A stretch of DNA of 64,000 bases from Perilla frutescens (Eukaryota > Streptophyta > Magnoliopsida > Lamiales > Lamiaceae): positions 2,502,501 through 2,566,500 of the forward strand of contig BRKX01000006.1 in the NCBI GenBank assembly GCA_026008535.1. The letters are read 5' to 3'. Positions 34,290 through 46,238 of the stretch are shown here, one piece after another. Every line of letters begins with the position of its first letter. Position 1 is the stretch's first letter. The translations under genes were made by a program, and so were the position numbers. The notes below the pieces were generated by a model that had not been told where the DNA came from, did not search any database, and was given only the letters and a program-made list of their open reading frames with translations.

Positions 34290-36160
34290 ATGAACCAGGA
34301 TGAAGCCAAGGAAGGACTGCAAATGATGTCAGGTATAATATCCGTACTCAACCAGACTGCCTTAGTACTTTTTGATTCGAGTGCATCACATTCTTTTGTG
34401 GCAAAAAGGTTCTATGAAAAAGCTAATATAAAATGTGACGAGGAGATTGAGCCCCTAAGGATTAGTATCCCATCGGGAAAATCAATGAAGACAAACCGAG
34501 CAGCTAAAGGAGTCAAAATAGTCATCGATAAGCAGACCTTGGAAGCTGATCTTTTCATCATGGAGATGAATGACTTCGACGTGATCCTATGGATGGATTG
34601 GCTGAGCCAGAACTATGCAGTGATCAAAGGTCAAGATCGAGAGATGACCTTTCAGCAGCCGGGAGAGAAGCAATTCTCTTTCAAAGGATCAAAGATGAAC
34701 ACATCGCCCAACATAATTTCGGTAATGAAGGCGGTCAAGTTAATGAGCAGAAAGAATTGTCAAGCTTTTCTGGTAAAGGTGACAAGCACAGCGGACCAGG
34801 AAAGGAATTTAGAGGATATTCCCATAGTGAATAAATATCCTGATGTTTTTCCGGAGGACATTATTGAATTGCCACCAGACCGTCAGGTGGAATTTTCTAT
34901 CGATGTAGTTCCAGGTGCAGCGCCTGTTTTCAAGGCACCTTATCGGATGGCGCCAAAGGAGTTAGAAGAATTGAAGGTCCAAAACCAGGAGTTGCTAGAT
35001 AAATGATATATTCGTCCTAGCGTGTCACCATAGGGTGCACCAGTTTTGTTCGTGAAAAAGAAGGATGGAAGCATGAGGATGTGTATCGACTACCGTGAGT
35101 TGAATAAGCTCACCATCAAGAATAAGTACTCATTGCCAAGGATCGAGGATCTTTTTTATCAATTGAAAAGAACAGAAGTGTTCTCAAAAATCGATTTGAG
35201 ATCAGGATACCACCAATTAAAAGTCAAAGAAGGAGACATACCAAAGACGACATTCCGAACCAGATACAGACATTACAAATTCACCGTAATGCCCTTCGGA
35301 CTCACCAACACACCAACAATGTTCATGGACCTCATGAACAGGGTTTTCCATCAATACCTGGACCAGTTTGTCATCGTCTTCATTGATGACATTCTGGTGC
35401 ACTCCAAAGACAAGAAGCAGCACGAAGAACATCTGAGAATAGTTTTGGAAACCTTGCGGAGAGAGAATTTGTATGCCAAATTTAGCAAGAGTGAGTTTTA
35501 GCTTGATCGTGTGGTGTTTTTAGGGCATGTGGTGACGGCGCAAGAAATAGAGGTAGATCCAGCAAAAGTGGAAGTTGTGACCAATTGGGACACACCAAAG
35601 AATGTCGGCGACATAAGAAGCTTTTTGGGTCTTGCAGGATATTACCACCGTTTCATCGAAGGCTTCTCAAAGATAGCAGGCCCATTGACCCAATTAACAA
35701 GAAATGGGGCTAAATTCGAATAGAGCGAAAAGTGTGAAGAAAGCTTCCAGACGTTAAAGCAGAAACTCACAATGGCACCGGTGTTAATTATTCCAGAAGG
35801 TAGTGAAGGATTCGTGATTTATTGTGATGCTTCTAAGCAGGGACTCGGGTGTGTATTGATGCAGCATGGAAAGGTAGTAGCCTATGCTTCAAGAAAATTG
35901 AAGATACATGAGCTCAACTACCCTGCTCACGATCTGGAGTTGGCAGCGGTAGTCCATGCCTTGAAGATCTAGCGATATTATTTGTATGGAGGAAACTGCG
36001 AAATATTCTCGGACCACAAGAGTTTGAAATACCTTTTCTCGCAGAAGGAGTTGAACATGAGACAGAGGAGATGGCTGGAGTTAGTCAAGGATTACGATTG
36101 TACCATTCACTATCATCCGGGGAAAGCCAATGTCGTAGCAGATGTCCTGAGCAGGAAATG
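34290..36160 (+). pseudogene. Tekay-like protease, reverse transcriptase and RNase H (stops)
   Basis: Protease: LVLFDSSASHSFV, with DSS in place of the catalytic DSG, then DFDVILWMDWLSQN. RT: FVKKKDGSMRMCIDYRELN, FSKIDLRSGYHQL, FTVMPFGLTNTPTMFMDLM, VIVFIDDILVHSK (catalytic DD present). RNase H: IYCDASKQGLGCVLMQ, ELNYPAHDLELAAVV, IFSDHKSLKYLF. Stops at about 35004, 35031, 35499, 35721 and 35970 interrupt the frame, three of them at positions where related elements have Trp. No full Pol can be made. Confidence 0.85.
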
Positions 36161-36197
36161 AGTACCCACGGCTCAACTTGTCCAAGAATTTTCAAAC

Positions 36198-37706
36198 TTG
36201 AAGATTGATGTAGTTTCACCAATAGAAAGTACGGAAGCAATCTTGGCAACCATAACACTACAACCATTGCTAAGAGACCAAATCAAGGAGGCTCAAGGGA
36301 ATGACAAGTTTCTGTGCAAGATCAAGGAAAGAGTTGTCAAAGGTAAGATCCAGAATTTTGCAATCGCAGACGACGAGGCATTGGTCTATGAAGGGAGAAT
36401 TTGTGTACCCAAGGATAGTAGGATAAGGGAAGAGATACTGAAGGAGACACACAATACGCCTTATTCTATCCATCCTGGAGGAATAAAAATGTACCAGGAC
36501 CTGAAGAAACACTTTTGGTGGAGAAACATAAAGAGATCTATTGGCGACTATGTGGAAAGATGTATGACCTGCCAACAAGTAAAAGCCGAACACTAGCGAC
36601 GAACCAGATTGCTTCAACCCCTTGAGATTCCAGAATGGAAGTGGGAGAACATCTCTATGGATTTCGTGGTGTGACTACCAAAGACGATCAAAGGAAATCA
36701 TACCATTTCGGTAATCATGGATAGACTTACCAAATCCGCTCATTTCCTTCCAATAAAGATGACGTTCAGCATGGACCGATTAGCTCAACTTTATGTGGAC
36801 GAGATTGTAAGGCTACATGGAGTACCGGTAACCATCGTGTCTGATCGAGACACGAGATTCACATCAAACTTTTGGAGGAGCTTCTAAGAAGCAATGGGGA
36901 CAAAGCTGAGCTTTAGCACCGCTTATCATCCTCAAACGAATGGTCAATTAGAGAGGACCATTCAAATCATGTAGGATATGCTTCGAGCATGTGTCATGAA
37001 TTTTTGCGAGAACTAGGAGAAGCACCTTCGATTGGTGGAGTTCGCATACAATAATAGCTATCAAGCAACCATTGGGATGGCTCCATAGGAAGCTTTGTAT
37101 GGAAAAAAGTGCCAATCACCTTTACACTGGGATGAAGTTGGCGAAAAGAGAATTTTGGGCCTGGAGATAGTTGAGAAGACGGTGGAGGCTATCAGAAAGA
37201 TACGAGAACGTATCAAAATAGCTCAAGACCGACAAAAGTCCTATGCCGATCTCAAGATGAGAGATTTCCACTTTGAAGTTGGAGATAAAGTGTTCATGAA
37301 GCTGTCGCCAATGAAAGGTGTGGTTCGCATCGGAAAAAGAGGAAAATTGAGGCCAAGGTATGTCGGGCCATTCGAAATTCTAGAAAGAATTGGGAAGCTT
37401 GCATACAGACTGGTGTTACCTCCAAGTTTAACGTCGATCCATGGTGTCTTTCACGTTTCTTCCCTCAGAAGATATGTTCACGACCCAGCCAACATCATGA
37501 ATCACGGTGAGCTAGGACTTAGCAAAGATCTATCCTACAAGGAGTATCCAATACCTATTTTGGATAAGAAGGTGCACGTGTTAAGAAACAAGGAAATCTC
37601 ACTAGTGAAAATCCAGTGGAGTCAACATGATAAAAACGAGGCTACGTGGGAAAAAGAAGAGGATTTTAGGTCTAGATATCCGAACTTCATGGACACAGGT
37701 AAGTAA
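36198..37706 (+). pseudogene. Tekay-like integrase and chromodomain-like end (stops)
   Basis: The zinc finger has HNTPYSIHPGG ... CMTCQQVK (H-H-C-C spacing kept). The core spans about 36640-37080 with IMDRLTKSAHF, VRLHGVPVTIVSDRD and AYHPQTNGQ pieces and stops at about 36596, 36675, 36888, 36975, 37016 and 37089. The last 203 codons are open: GPFEILERIGKLAYRLVLPPSL (GPY/F-like), HGVFHVSSLRRY, and a chromodomain-like end (LVKIQWSQHDKNEATWE). Integrase inserts the cDNA copy. Confidence 0.85.
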
Positions 37707-37740
37707 TTTCGAGGACGAAATTTTATTAAGTAGGGGAGGA

Positions 37741-38427
37741 TGTAGTGCCTCGTAAAATTTATTTATTTATTTGTGTTATTTCTAATTATTAATTGGAGCA
37801 TGCTCTAATTGTTAAGTCCTATAAGTCGGACCTATAGTAAAAAGTAACGTATGTGGAACATGTTCATAAATGTGTTTCATTTTTTATTTATTATTTTCGA
37901 AATGATTCATTTCAGATTTTATTTGAAAAGCCCACAACCTCTAAGTGTTAAGCCCAAATCTATTTTTTTAGACCAAACCTTAAGGCCATATGAAATTAGG
38001 GCACTGTTCGTTCCCTTTTTCATCCCAAAGGAAATATTTGACCTGAATCTTTTGCCAAAATACTGCTTGTTAATTCCAGTAAAAAACCTCATAATTATGG
38101 GAAAAATCATCCTTGATATTCTTCCGTTTATGGATACATTGAGAGACCCAAATTTCAATAGTATAAATAGGTGTCCTCCCACCATTCTTCCACACACTGA
38201 CCAAAGCAAAAAATAGTAAAAAAGAAAGCTTCATCTTCTTCGAGCCATTTACTGTTCGTCCGTTCTCGAGAGGTACGAAAGTTTCATCCCTAAAAAGCTT
38301 GTGAAATGAAATTATGAGATTTTCTCGTCCTGCGTTTTCATGGCGATGTATTCTGAGAAGAAAAATAAAATGGAGTTCTAAAGCTATAGAGTAACCCTAT
38401 TCTGAATAGCTCTACAACCTATATATT

Positions 38428-38475
<48 letters not shown>

Positions 38476-38560
38476 GTACGTGTTTAAATGGTGGACATCA
38501 ATCTTTCTTCAAAAATTTCAATTTGTGGGCCAGCTTTGATGGTTTGCATGTGCATCTCTC

Positions 38561-38614
<54 letters not shown>

Positions 38615-38861
38615 AAGATAACTATTTCCAACACACTCTCACACACCCACATGTATATATATGTATATAAATTTACTTTCACACCACCCACTCATATATT
38701 TAATATATTATATATAGATATAGTCATGTGTGTATATATATATATATATATGAATACATTATGAGAAACACATACACACATCACGTTAATATATATATGT
38801 ATGATATGTATATAAATATGTGTTAGATAATTTTTGTTCACTCATACCCATATTTTAATCC

Positions 38862-38909
<48 letters not shown>

Positions 38910-39646
38910 CTTGTAAACCTGTGATTTATTTGGTAAAAATAAAACCATATGTATGTGTATGAATTTTACTCAAGTATGTTATTTTCAGAAGCATGGAATT
39001 ATTTTAGGATTTTATATTAATTTATAATTAATATTCTAGGTAAGGCGCGCAGAGACTTAACCAATTAATTGTCAAGTTAAGGTTAAGGTGGGAATTTTAT
39101 GTTGAGATATTCACTGTTATCATCTCTATATGTTTGTACAAGTTATGTGAAAATGTAGTATTGAGTCCTCTGGACTATAAAGTACCGAGTCTTCGAGACT
39201 ATAAAGTACGGAGTCCTTTGGACTATAAAGTACCGAGCCTAAGGGCTGAATCAGAAATACAGATTATAGGATGGTCTATGAACTAAAGATTTTATATTTT
39301 TGCATATTTACTTGTTAAATTTTTAGTTTAGATAACAGATATTTTCCCCACTTAGTTAAAAGAACTCACCCCAATCTTTTACCCCTTTTAGGAAATGGCT
39401 CGGGCGATGTGTGATGGGCAAGATGCGATGGCGGTGGTCATCTTAGTTTATTAATAAATAAAGGAAAAATAATTTATGAGACATTTGTTATTTTTTTCGT
39501 ATTTTCCGCTTTTAGCATTAAAACTCTGATGTTTCATTTATATTTATTGATGACATTATTGGGTTCCTGATTTTATGGGAATAATTAATGAATAAAGTTT
39601 GGCAACTTTTCTTTAAATTTATGAGTATAAGTTTTGGGGCGTTACA
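37741..39646 (+). repeat. 3' LTR of the Tekay-like element
   Basis: 1906 bp, TGTAGTGCC...GCGTTACA, preceded by the purine tract aagtaggggagga. It is colinear with the 5' LTR except for the MITE and microsatellite lengths, for example a (GT)n run at about 38443-38473 and a (CA)n run at about 38568-38592. Confidence 0.88.
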
Positions 39647-40311
39647 CTATCATACTAGCTTGAAGATGACACCTTTTGAAGCCCTTTATGGTTATTATCC
39701 TCCTATGTTCACTCTAGACCCCTATCTTAGTACTACACAAGCTGAGGTGAGGAATTGGGTAACACATAGGCAACAACTGAGATAAGAGCTCAAGCAAAAC
39801 TTGCACCAGGCATAAGAGAGGATGAAAAAATACGCTGATCAATCCAGACAAGAAAGAGAATTTCAGGTAGGAGATGAAGTCTACCTGAAATTGCAACCTT
39901 TTCACCAAATTCAGTTCAATTAAGAAAAAATTTGAAGTTGACCTCAAAATACTTTGGCCCCTATACTATCTTGGAAAGAATAGGAAAATTGGCTTACCGT
40001 TTAGATTTGCCGGAGACTTCCCGTGTACATCCTGTTTTCCGCATCTCGTTGCTCAAGCGATTCATTAGCCCATCCGTATCTCCATTGTATGAATTATCCC
40101 AACTCAAATTGGATGGAGATTTCATTGTTGCTCCTACCTATGTTGAATATCGGAGGATGGCTATGGTGGGAGGTAAACAAGTGACTGAGTTTTTGGTTCA
40201 TTGGGGAGATATAGGATATGCAACAAAAAGTTGGGAAACAGAGCAATTCCTTCAGCGAAAGTTTCCAACTTTCGATCCTTGGGGACAAGGATCTCTCAAA
40301 GATGGAGGAAT
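39647..40311 (+). pseudogene. Level-1 integrase end and chromodomain-like C-terminus
   Basis: This continues exactly after the ctatc duplication: YHTSLKMTPFEALYG, then, after a frame break, the GPY/F-like segment KYFGPYTILERIGKLAYRLDLP, then VHPVFRISLLKRF and a chromodomain-like tail (EFLVHWGDIGYATKSWETEQFLQ). Chromodomains guide chromovirus insertion into particular chromatin. The purine tract at about 40299-40311 precedes the 3' LTR. Confidence 0.82.
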
Positions 40312-40795
40312 TGTCGTGACCCAGGTTGTTTCTAAAGAAAAATTGAATGAGAAGGATAAAGGCAAAGTCTTTGGAAAATCTACAAAATCTAGAGCTCGAG
40401 AAAGTGATGAAGAATTCAAGTCTGGGTTACCAAATGGGGGACCGACTAGTTGTGCGCCATGTGTCAAAGATCCAGCGGGGGAATGATTCAATTTGAGCTG
40501 CACATTTGTCGTGAGATGAGGAGGTCTACAGAAGATGTGCACTTATTTTATTTCTTTCAATTAAGTGAATTAGTCACAATTAATTAGATTTCCAGTTAAG
40601 GCTTTGAATTATTGTAAATTGCAAAAGAGTACTTGTGGTCCCCTTTTGGGTATTTAGGGTTGCGGCGTGATGAAGGATAAGGCAAGAAAAAGTTTATCCA
40701 AATTTATTTCCTCCCTAATTCTCTCTCTCTCTCTCTCTCTCTCTCTATTATATTCTACATCCCAGCTAATAGATCTTCCTAGTAGGATCATTACA
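40312..40795 (+). repeat. 3' LTR of the level-1 element
   Basis: 484 bp, starting TGTCGTGACCC and ending CATTACA. It is highly similar to the 5' LTR at 17533-18056. The difference in length lies mostly in the CT microsatellite region. The flanking base block gtagt (40796-40800) pairs with gcagt at 17528-17532. Confidence 0.87.
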
Positions 40796-40814
40796 GTAGT
40801 TTATGAGAACAATG

Positions 40815-41660
40815 TCTACACAACCACACATAGATCCTGTTCCCACTTCCCCTGATCGAGATCATCGATAGAGAAACAAATAGCAAAAAAAGAAAAGAGA
40901 AAAAAATAGCAGCAAACAACGAGAATAACGATGTTGAGATATTGGCTAGAAGGCTTAGAGAGATGGAACAGAGACTTGCTTAGTAGACTGAGCAAGAAAG
41001 AGACACAACACCTTTGAATCAGCTATATCGGGCTTCTACTGATAGGTACTTAGGTGCAGGATGGGGTGGTGGCATCGCGGCCAACAATTTTGGGCTTCGT
41101 CCAGTACTGATTCACATGGTGGAGTTGAAGCAATTTAGTGGGATGGCTACGGAGAATCCAAATGCTCACCTAGATGTATTTTTGGATATCTGTGATACAA
41201 TCAAAATCAATGGTGTCATTGATAACATCATTCGGATGTGGATGTTTGGCTTCTCCTTGAGGGACCGAGCAAAGGATTGGTTTAAGAGTCTTGATCGAGC
41301 TTCTATCCCCACTTAGGACGGGATGTGTGAGACATTCCTCGCTAAGTGCTTTCCTTCTTCAAAAGCCCAGAAGATCATTGATGAGATCACCCATTTTGCA
41401 CAGATGGGCGACGAATCAATTTATAAGGCCTGAAAGAGGTATAAAGACTTGCTCTGAACATACCCACAACACGGGATTTAGTGCTGATTAACAGATCACG
41501 CACTTCTATAGTGGCCTAACGAATAACACAAAGAGACTTGTATATGTCTCAGCTGAAGGTTGTTTGGTGAATCGAACTGCAACTGAAGCATTGAGGATTA
41601 TCGAGGAGCTACCAATGGCCCATGGAGTGTTTGTCGAGACAGCAGTCCGACATCTGCTGA
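40815..41660 (+). pseudogene. Level-0 gag (Athila/Tat-like, broken)
   Basis: This is the continuation of the element whose LTR lies at 16187-17451. MSTQPHIDPVPTSP starts at 40815. After stops come NNFGLRPVLIHMVELKQFSGMATENPNAHLDVFLDICDTIK and FSLRDRAKDWFKSLDRASIPT, classical Athila/Tat gag landmarks, then ETFLAKCFPSSKAQKIIDEI. The stop at 41315 stands where Trp is usual. Homology ends near 41660. No pol or 3' LTR follows, so the element was truncated before or after the chromovirus-like insertion. Confidence 0.78.
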
Positions 41661-42075
41661 ATATATATACCGTTCAGGAGAGAGAAACGCTATTATTACT
41701 ATCCATCTCTCTTCTGCACTATTTTACCGTCTCTTTTACCATCACTGCTGAGGCTGCTTTTCAACACTATTTTGCTTATTTGTGTACTTTACAGTAACTG
41801 TTGGAGATGCTTTTAGTATTTGATGGGGTATTGTAAAATTTTGGATGGCAAAGAATTTGATATTATTTAAATTATTTATTTTTAAAACTTTATATATTTG
41901 TTAGTTTTGACGTATGATGAGAAGAGAATAATATAATTTATTTTTAGTTTGGGTAGAGGAATTACAGATTGAATTGAACCCCTAGTATCAAACAATCATA
42001 TATACTGCTATGCTATGTCATTGTATTTTTATTAGTTATTTTGGGTTGTATGCTAATCAAATAAAGGAGAAAGGT
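41661..42075. other. Spacer after the truncated gag
   Basis: No gene. The stretch ctgttggagatgctttt near 41800 resembles the CTCCAACAG terminus of the PIF/Harbinger-type MITE family seen at 30466, and a partial copy is possible, but its partner end is not clear. Confidence 0.4.
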
Positions 42076-42452
42076 CTAATTACAATTTAATTTTTAAATT
42101 TAGAAGGTTTTAATAAAAATAATTTAATATTTGAATATTTTAATAAAAAAATTAAATGTTTAATAATAATACTTTAATTTTCAATGTTTGAACATTTTAA
42201 TATAAATAACCCGATATTTTGGGCAAAAAATTATTTTGGTCATTTTGTTTGGTAAAAACGACAGTCCGTTATATGGGTTTTCTAGCCCACTTCAAAGTAA
42301 ATGAGATCGAAATCGATCGAAATGAAATTTTCATTGAAAATGTTGGGCCATTTCTGTTAAAATGTTAAAATTTTGGGAATTAGATTGTTATTATTAAACA
42401 ATGGGTTATTTCTGTTAAAATATCCAAATATTGAGAATTAAATTGTAACTAG
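42076..42452. mobile_element. AT-rich MITE
   Basis: Inverted ends ctaattacaatttaattttt and (from the right) ctagttacaatttaattctc bound about 377 bp, with secondary inverted blocks (tttgaatattttaat / gttaaaatatccaaat) inside. A half copy of the right end recurs at about 45530-45560. The target duplication was not resolved. Confidence 0.6.
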
Positions 42453-43704
42453 TATACCACTTGTGTGATGCACAGAGAATGTTATTAAAAAAATATTTAT
42501 ATATAATAATAAAATTATATTCAATCATGAATTTCGCATATAAATATATGAATTATATTGTTTGAATTATAAATTACTTATGTATTTTTCATCATTGGAG
42601 AAATCAGCTTTTGCGGCTCTAGTTGTGCTAGAAACACCCAAGTTGGTTGTAAAATCAAGAAGGCAGAGTCCTGGTTGCCCAGTTGGTTTCGATAGCTATT
42701 AATCAACCAATTAGGCACGAATATTTTTTTTCAATTTTTTTAAATATTTTTGTTCAAAATATGATTAAATAAAAAATTTGAGGTTTTCCACCCTTTTATA
42801 CAACAACCTACATCCTAATGTTTCAATATAAACCAATGCGGGATGTAGGAAAATTAGAAAAAGTTGCAAAATTAATTTGAAGTTTCGATTTAAGATTACC
42901 CACTCTTTTATAGAACATACATCATAATATTTCAATCTACAACCGATGTGAGATGTAGAGTAAGTGGAATTTAATATGTAAATAGCAATATATAATAATA
43001 TATTATAAAAAAAATAAAAATGCTTAGGTGAAGATAATCTAAATGGATTTTATATGTAACTTTATGAACCCACTAGTGGAGAAACAAAACATCATAATCC
43101 TGATGATTGATATGTAACTTTAGAACTTGACAAATCTACACACGTGCGCGCACACACGAATGATGAATGATAGAAAAAAAAATATTTTTTATTGAAAAAA
43201 TCAAATATATTATCTTTAAAGATTTTAAGTCATTAAAAGATTTTAGATGTGGATGTTGAATTTTTTTAATATATTTAATTAACTTAAAAATTTAAAAATA
43301 TTTTAAATTAATATAGTTAAAATATTTTATTATATTTGTTTAATATATTTAATTCAAAAATATTTACTTTCTAAAAATTTAAAATGTATCGTATTAAATT
43401 GATAAAATCAAATATCAAATATTATACTTGATCTTAATTTGCAGAGATCATTGTTGGGCCTCACAATTCATAGTTTGTTTATATACAATATTATTTCTTT
43501 GTTCTTCAATGTGGGATAAATTTTGGTTTAAAATTAAAATATATAAGTTTTAGCTATTTAAAACATCTTTAAAGTTGAAAATCTTAAAATTATCTAACAT
43601 TTAAATGATAAGATCAATTAATACATTTTGAATTTCGATCATTCAAAATTTAAATATATTTAATTTAAAATTTTGTATGCCGATCTTTATATTTTAAAAT
43701 ATAT
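42453..43704. other. AT-rich spacer, transposon relics only
   Basis: Contains agtataccacttgtgtgatgcacagag, a phrase common at old transposon borders in plants, and repeated AATATATTTAAT-type runs. No coding region or clean element could be defined. Confidence 0.4.
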
Positions 43705-43712
43705 TTAATCAA

Positions 43713-44562
43713 TGAGCATTTCTAAATACGCCACTAAATTTTATTTATAAACCACTATTAAATTTAATTCAAAAATAAATAATTATTAATTTACATAAAT
43801 ATCATTTTTAATTTTAAAAATTACTTAAAAAAGAAATAAAATAAAAATAAAAATAAAAAATCCCCTCCTTCCCACCCAGTGACCGCATCCGCTGCATCAA
43901 TTGCTCTTTCCCCCCCCCCCCCCCCCCATTTATGTTAATCTTCATTTCTCTCATCATCCTCCATTTATTTTATTTGTAAGAATTGCCTATAAAATCAAAT
44001 GTGTGTATTGATGTGGTATATTTCTAGGGGCTAAAAAATTGATTTTGTTAACTTCTCCAATCATAGGATTTGTCACATAAATGTTTGGAGGAATACATAT
44101 ATCTGATTGAGGGGTTGAAATTTGAAATATAGTGTTGATGATATTACTTTAAAATCTGGTGACATTGTAGGATTTTTCGTAATATTTTATAAATCTAAAA
44201 AAGGATTTTGTCAAAGTTGGAATATAATACAGTGTTGACGACAACTACATCATTCTCTATTTTATTTTGGAAAAAAATATTTACTGGAAAAGAAAAATGA
44301 AGGCGGTAGGTCAGGAAGAAAGGTGACGGCGAGGGAGGGCGATAGGTATGTAGTATCGAGGAGAGAGAGTGAGGGAGGAGATTTTTTTTTTAATTTCTTT
44401 TGATTTTTTTAATTTATTTTCATAGTGAAATGATAGAAATAACTTTTATTGTGATTTGTAAAGAAAAAAATGTGAAAATATGAAAAAAAAAATGTGTGGT
44501 GTGGTGTATGAAATAAATGTGGTGGATAAACCAAAAAAATGGTGGTGTATTTAGAAACACCT
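43713..44562. mobile_element. MITE of about 850 bp
   Basis: The ends share ttctaaatacrccac in inverted orientation (left tgagcatttctaaatacgccac; right reverse complement aggtgtttctaaatacaccac), continuing with a second matched block (ataaaccac / gtggtttat-type). Flanks ttaatcaa (43705-43712) and ttagtcaa (44563-44570) form an 8-bp duplication with one mismatch. Non-coding. The poly-C tract lies within. Confidence 0.68.
43910..43927 (+). repeat. Poly-C tract of 18
   Basis: Eighteen consecutive C in otherwise AT-rich sequence, inside the MITE at 43713-44562. Confidence 0.95.
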
Positions 44563-44570
44563 TTAGTCAA

Positions 44571-46238
44571 TTAAAGAGTAGAAAATTTAAATCAATATTT
44601 TTAAAGCATTTCATTTGAACTATTTAATATATATAATTCAATTCAAATCTATAAATTTAAAATATATTTAATATTAAAATGATAATATCAAATATCTAAA
44701 TATTACATTTGATCTCAACCTAGAGATCAACAAATGTGGAATATTATTGTTGGGACTTACAATTTATAATTTGTTCAAGCATAACAATATTTGTAAGTTT
44801 TTTGATGTGTGATGATTTTTGTTTGAAAAACTAAAACTATAAGCTTTGACTATTTAATTGTTATATTTATATATATATATATATATATATATAATTCATG
44901 ACATAAATATATTTAACAATTAATTGCCAAGTTCTATTAATACATTTAATTCAAAAATTTAAGTAGATTTAATTTAAAATTCTCGATGTGTATCTTGATT
45001 AATACATTTAATTTGAAATTTTAAATATATTTAATCCAAATTTTGGTGTGGATCTAGAATTATTTTAATATATTTAATCAACTTAAAAGTTTAAAATATT
45101 TTAAATTAATATATTAGAACATTCACTCACAACACTTAAAAGAATGGTAATTAATATAAATTTATGGTCCATTGTAAAGAAAAAAATAGGTGTTTAGAAA
45201 ATTCACATATAAATCAACAATTTAAGGCCACATCATTTTTTTCATTAAATGAACAAAATAATTTTTGATAAAAAATAGTATTTTTGCAAAATAAAAAATA
45301 ATAATTTATAATATTGAAATTCTAGTATTGAATGACTATATAATATAAATATTAATTAATTAATAAATGTTATACTTTTATTTATAGAAAGTACATTTAG
45401 GCGGGAAAATTTCTTATTATTATTTAGAGTGACTATCTTACTTTTAGATACAATATAGATATAGATTATTAAAAAGTTAAATTATTTTTATTAAAATATT
45501 AAAAAGTTAAATTATTTTTATTAAAATCTTCAAAAATTAGGAATTAAATTGTGATTAGTCTAAAACAAAATTATATAATGTTAGGTACGGAGAGAATGTT
45601 AATTATATGGAAGTCCCCACTAATTAAATTAAATCCTTCTTCGTTCATGTTACCAAATCTTGCGCAGTATATATAAAAATTAACCTGAATTCTTGCAAGC
45701 ATTTTCTTTTCATCCTCATCATCTCATTCAAATATTATGACATTAGCTACTTTTCTCATTGAATAGCTAAAAAAATCCTATGAAAATAGTCAATATATAA
45801 CTAAAAATTTGGGGAAATGAAACGATCCATATTCAATTGAACCAGAGTTCAAGGTTGATGAACGGAAAAAGATAAAACTCTCGAAAATTGAACACTCAAA
45901 CATCATTGATCCTCCACGACTCTTCGAGAGAATAAAAAGAGTGATGCTAAATATGCCCTATTATAGAGATAGTTATATTCAAAAAGGAAGAGAGAGAGAG
46001 AGAGAGGGGGAGAGAGAGGGGGAGAGATGCTAAATATGCTTTACTCTATAATAGTTATATTCAGAGAGAGAGAGAGAGAGAGAGAGAGTCTTTCTATCTT
46101 CTGATGATATTTTCATACATCCGAGATCTTATGTGAATATCATGTAGAATATTGAGAAATTCCTCCAAAAGCCGATGTTTCTCTTACTTGGGCTTTTTCC
46201 CTTTACTTGAAATGTTGTGTAGATCAAGAATAATAGGG
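44571..46238. other. Spacer upstream of DUF2431 copy A
   Basis: AT-rich; contains a perfect 30-bp tandem duplication (45468-45497, 45498-45527) and a (TA)n run at about 44866-44892. A duplicated block of about 85 bp (gatgctaaatatgc...ttatattca at about 45940 and 46026) is joined to GA-rich microsatellites (about 45986-46026 and 46063-46088). TATATATAAAAA at about 45668 could be the TATA region of copy A. No gene seen. Confidence 0.5.

Larger units (their letters stand above)
29642..39646 (+). mobile_element. Level-2 Tekay/Del-like chromovirus
   Basis: Inserted in the level-1 integrase core with perfect duplication ctatc (29637-29641 and 39647-39651). Order: LTR stub (29642 to about 29735), 89 bp of the element's own 3' internal end (about 29736-29824), full LTR (29825-32462, carrying a MITE), primer site TGGTATCGGAG (about 32466), an extra open frame, gag, protease, RT, RNase H, integrase, chromodomain-like end, purine tract aagtaggggagga, 3' LTR (37741-39646). 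Many in-frame stops make pol defective. Confidence 0.87.
17533..40795 (+). mobile_element. Level-1 Ty3/gypsy chromovirus-like element, interrupted twice
   Basis: The LTRs at 17533-18056 and 40312-40795 are the ends of one element, flanked by gcagt (17528-17532) and gtagt (40796-40800). Domain order is gag, protease, RT, RNase H, integrase zinc finger, core and chromodomain-like end. Insertions at 21305-28970 and 29642-39646 split the integrase region. Removing both (with one target copy each) leaves about 5.58 kb, the size of short-LTR Reina-type chromoviruses. Frameshifts and stops throughout make it defective. Confidence 0.85.

Noticed and set aside
37851..38216. 121-codon open frame in the Tekay-like 3' LTR
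   Set aside because: Lies wholly inside the LTR, has no domain, and the matching frame in the 5' LTR differs.
40252..40542. Minus-strand open frame near the 3' LTR (and its twin at 17524-17763)
   Set aside because: Antisense of the level-1 element's LTR; it appears at both LTRs because they are copies.
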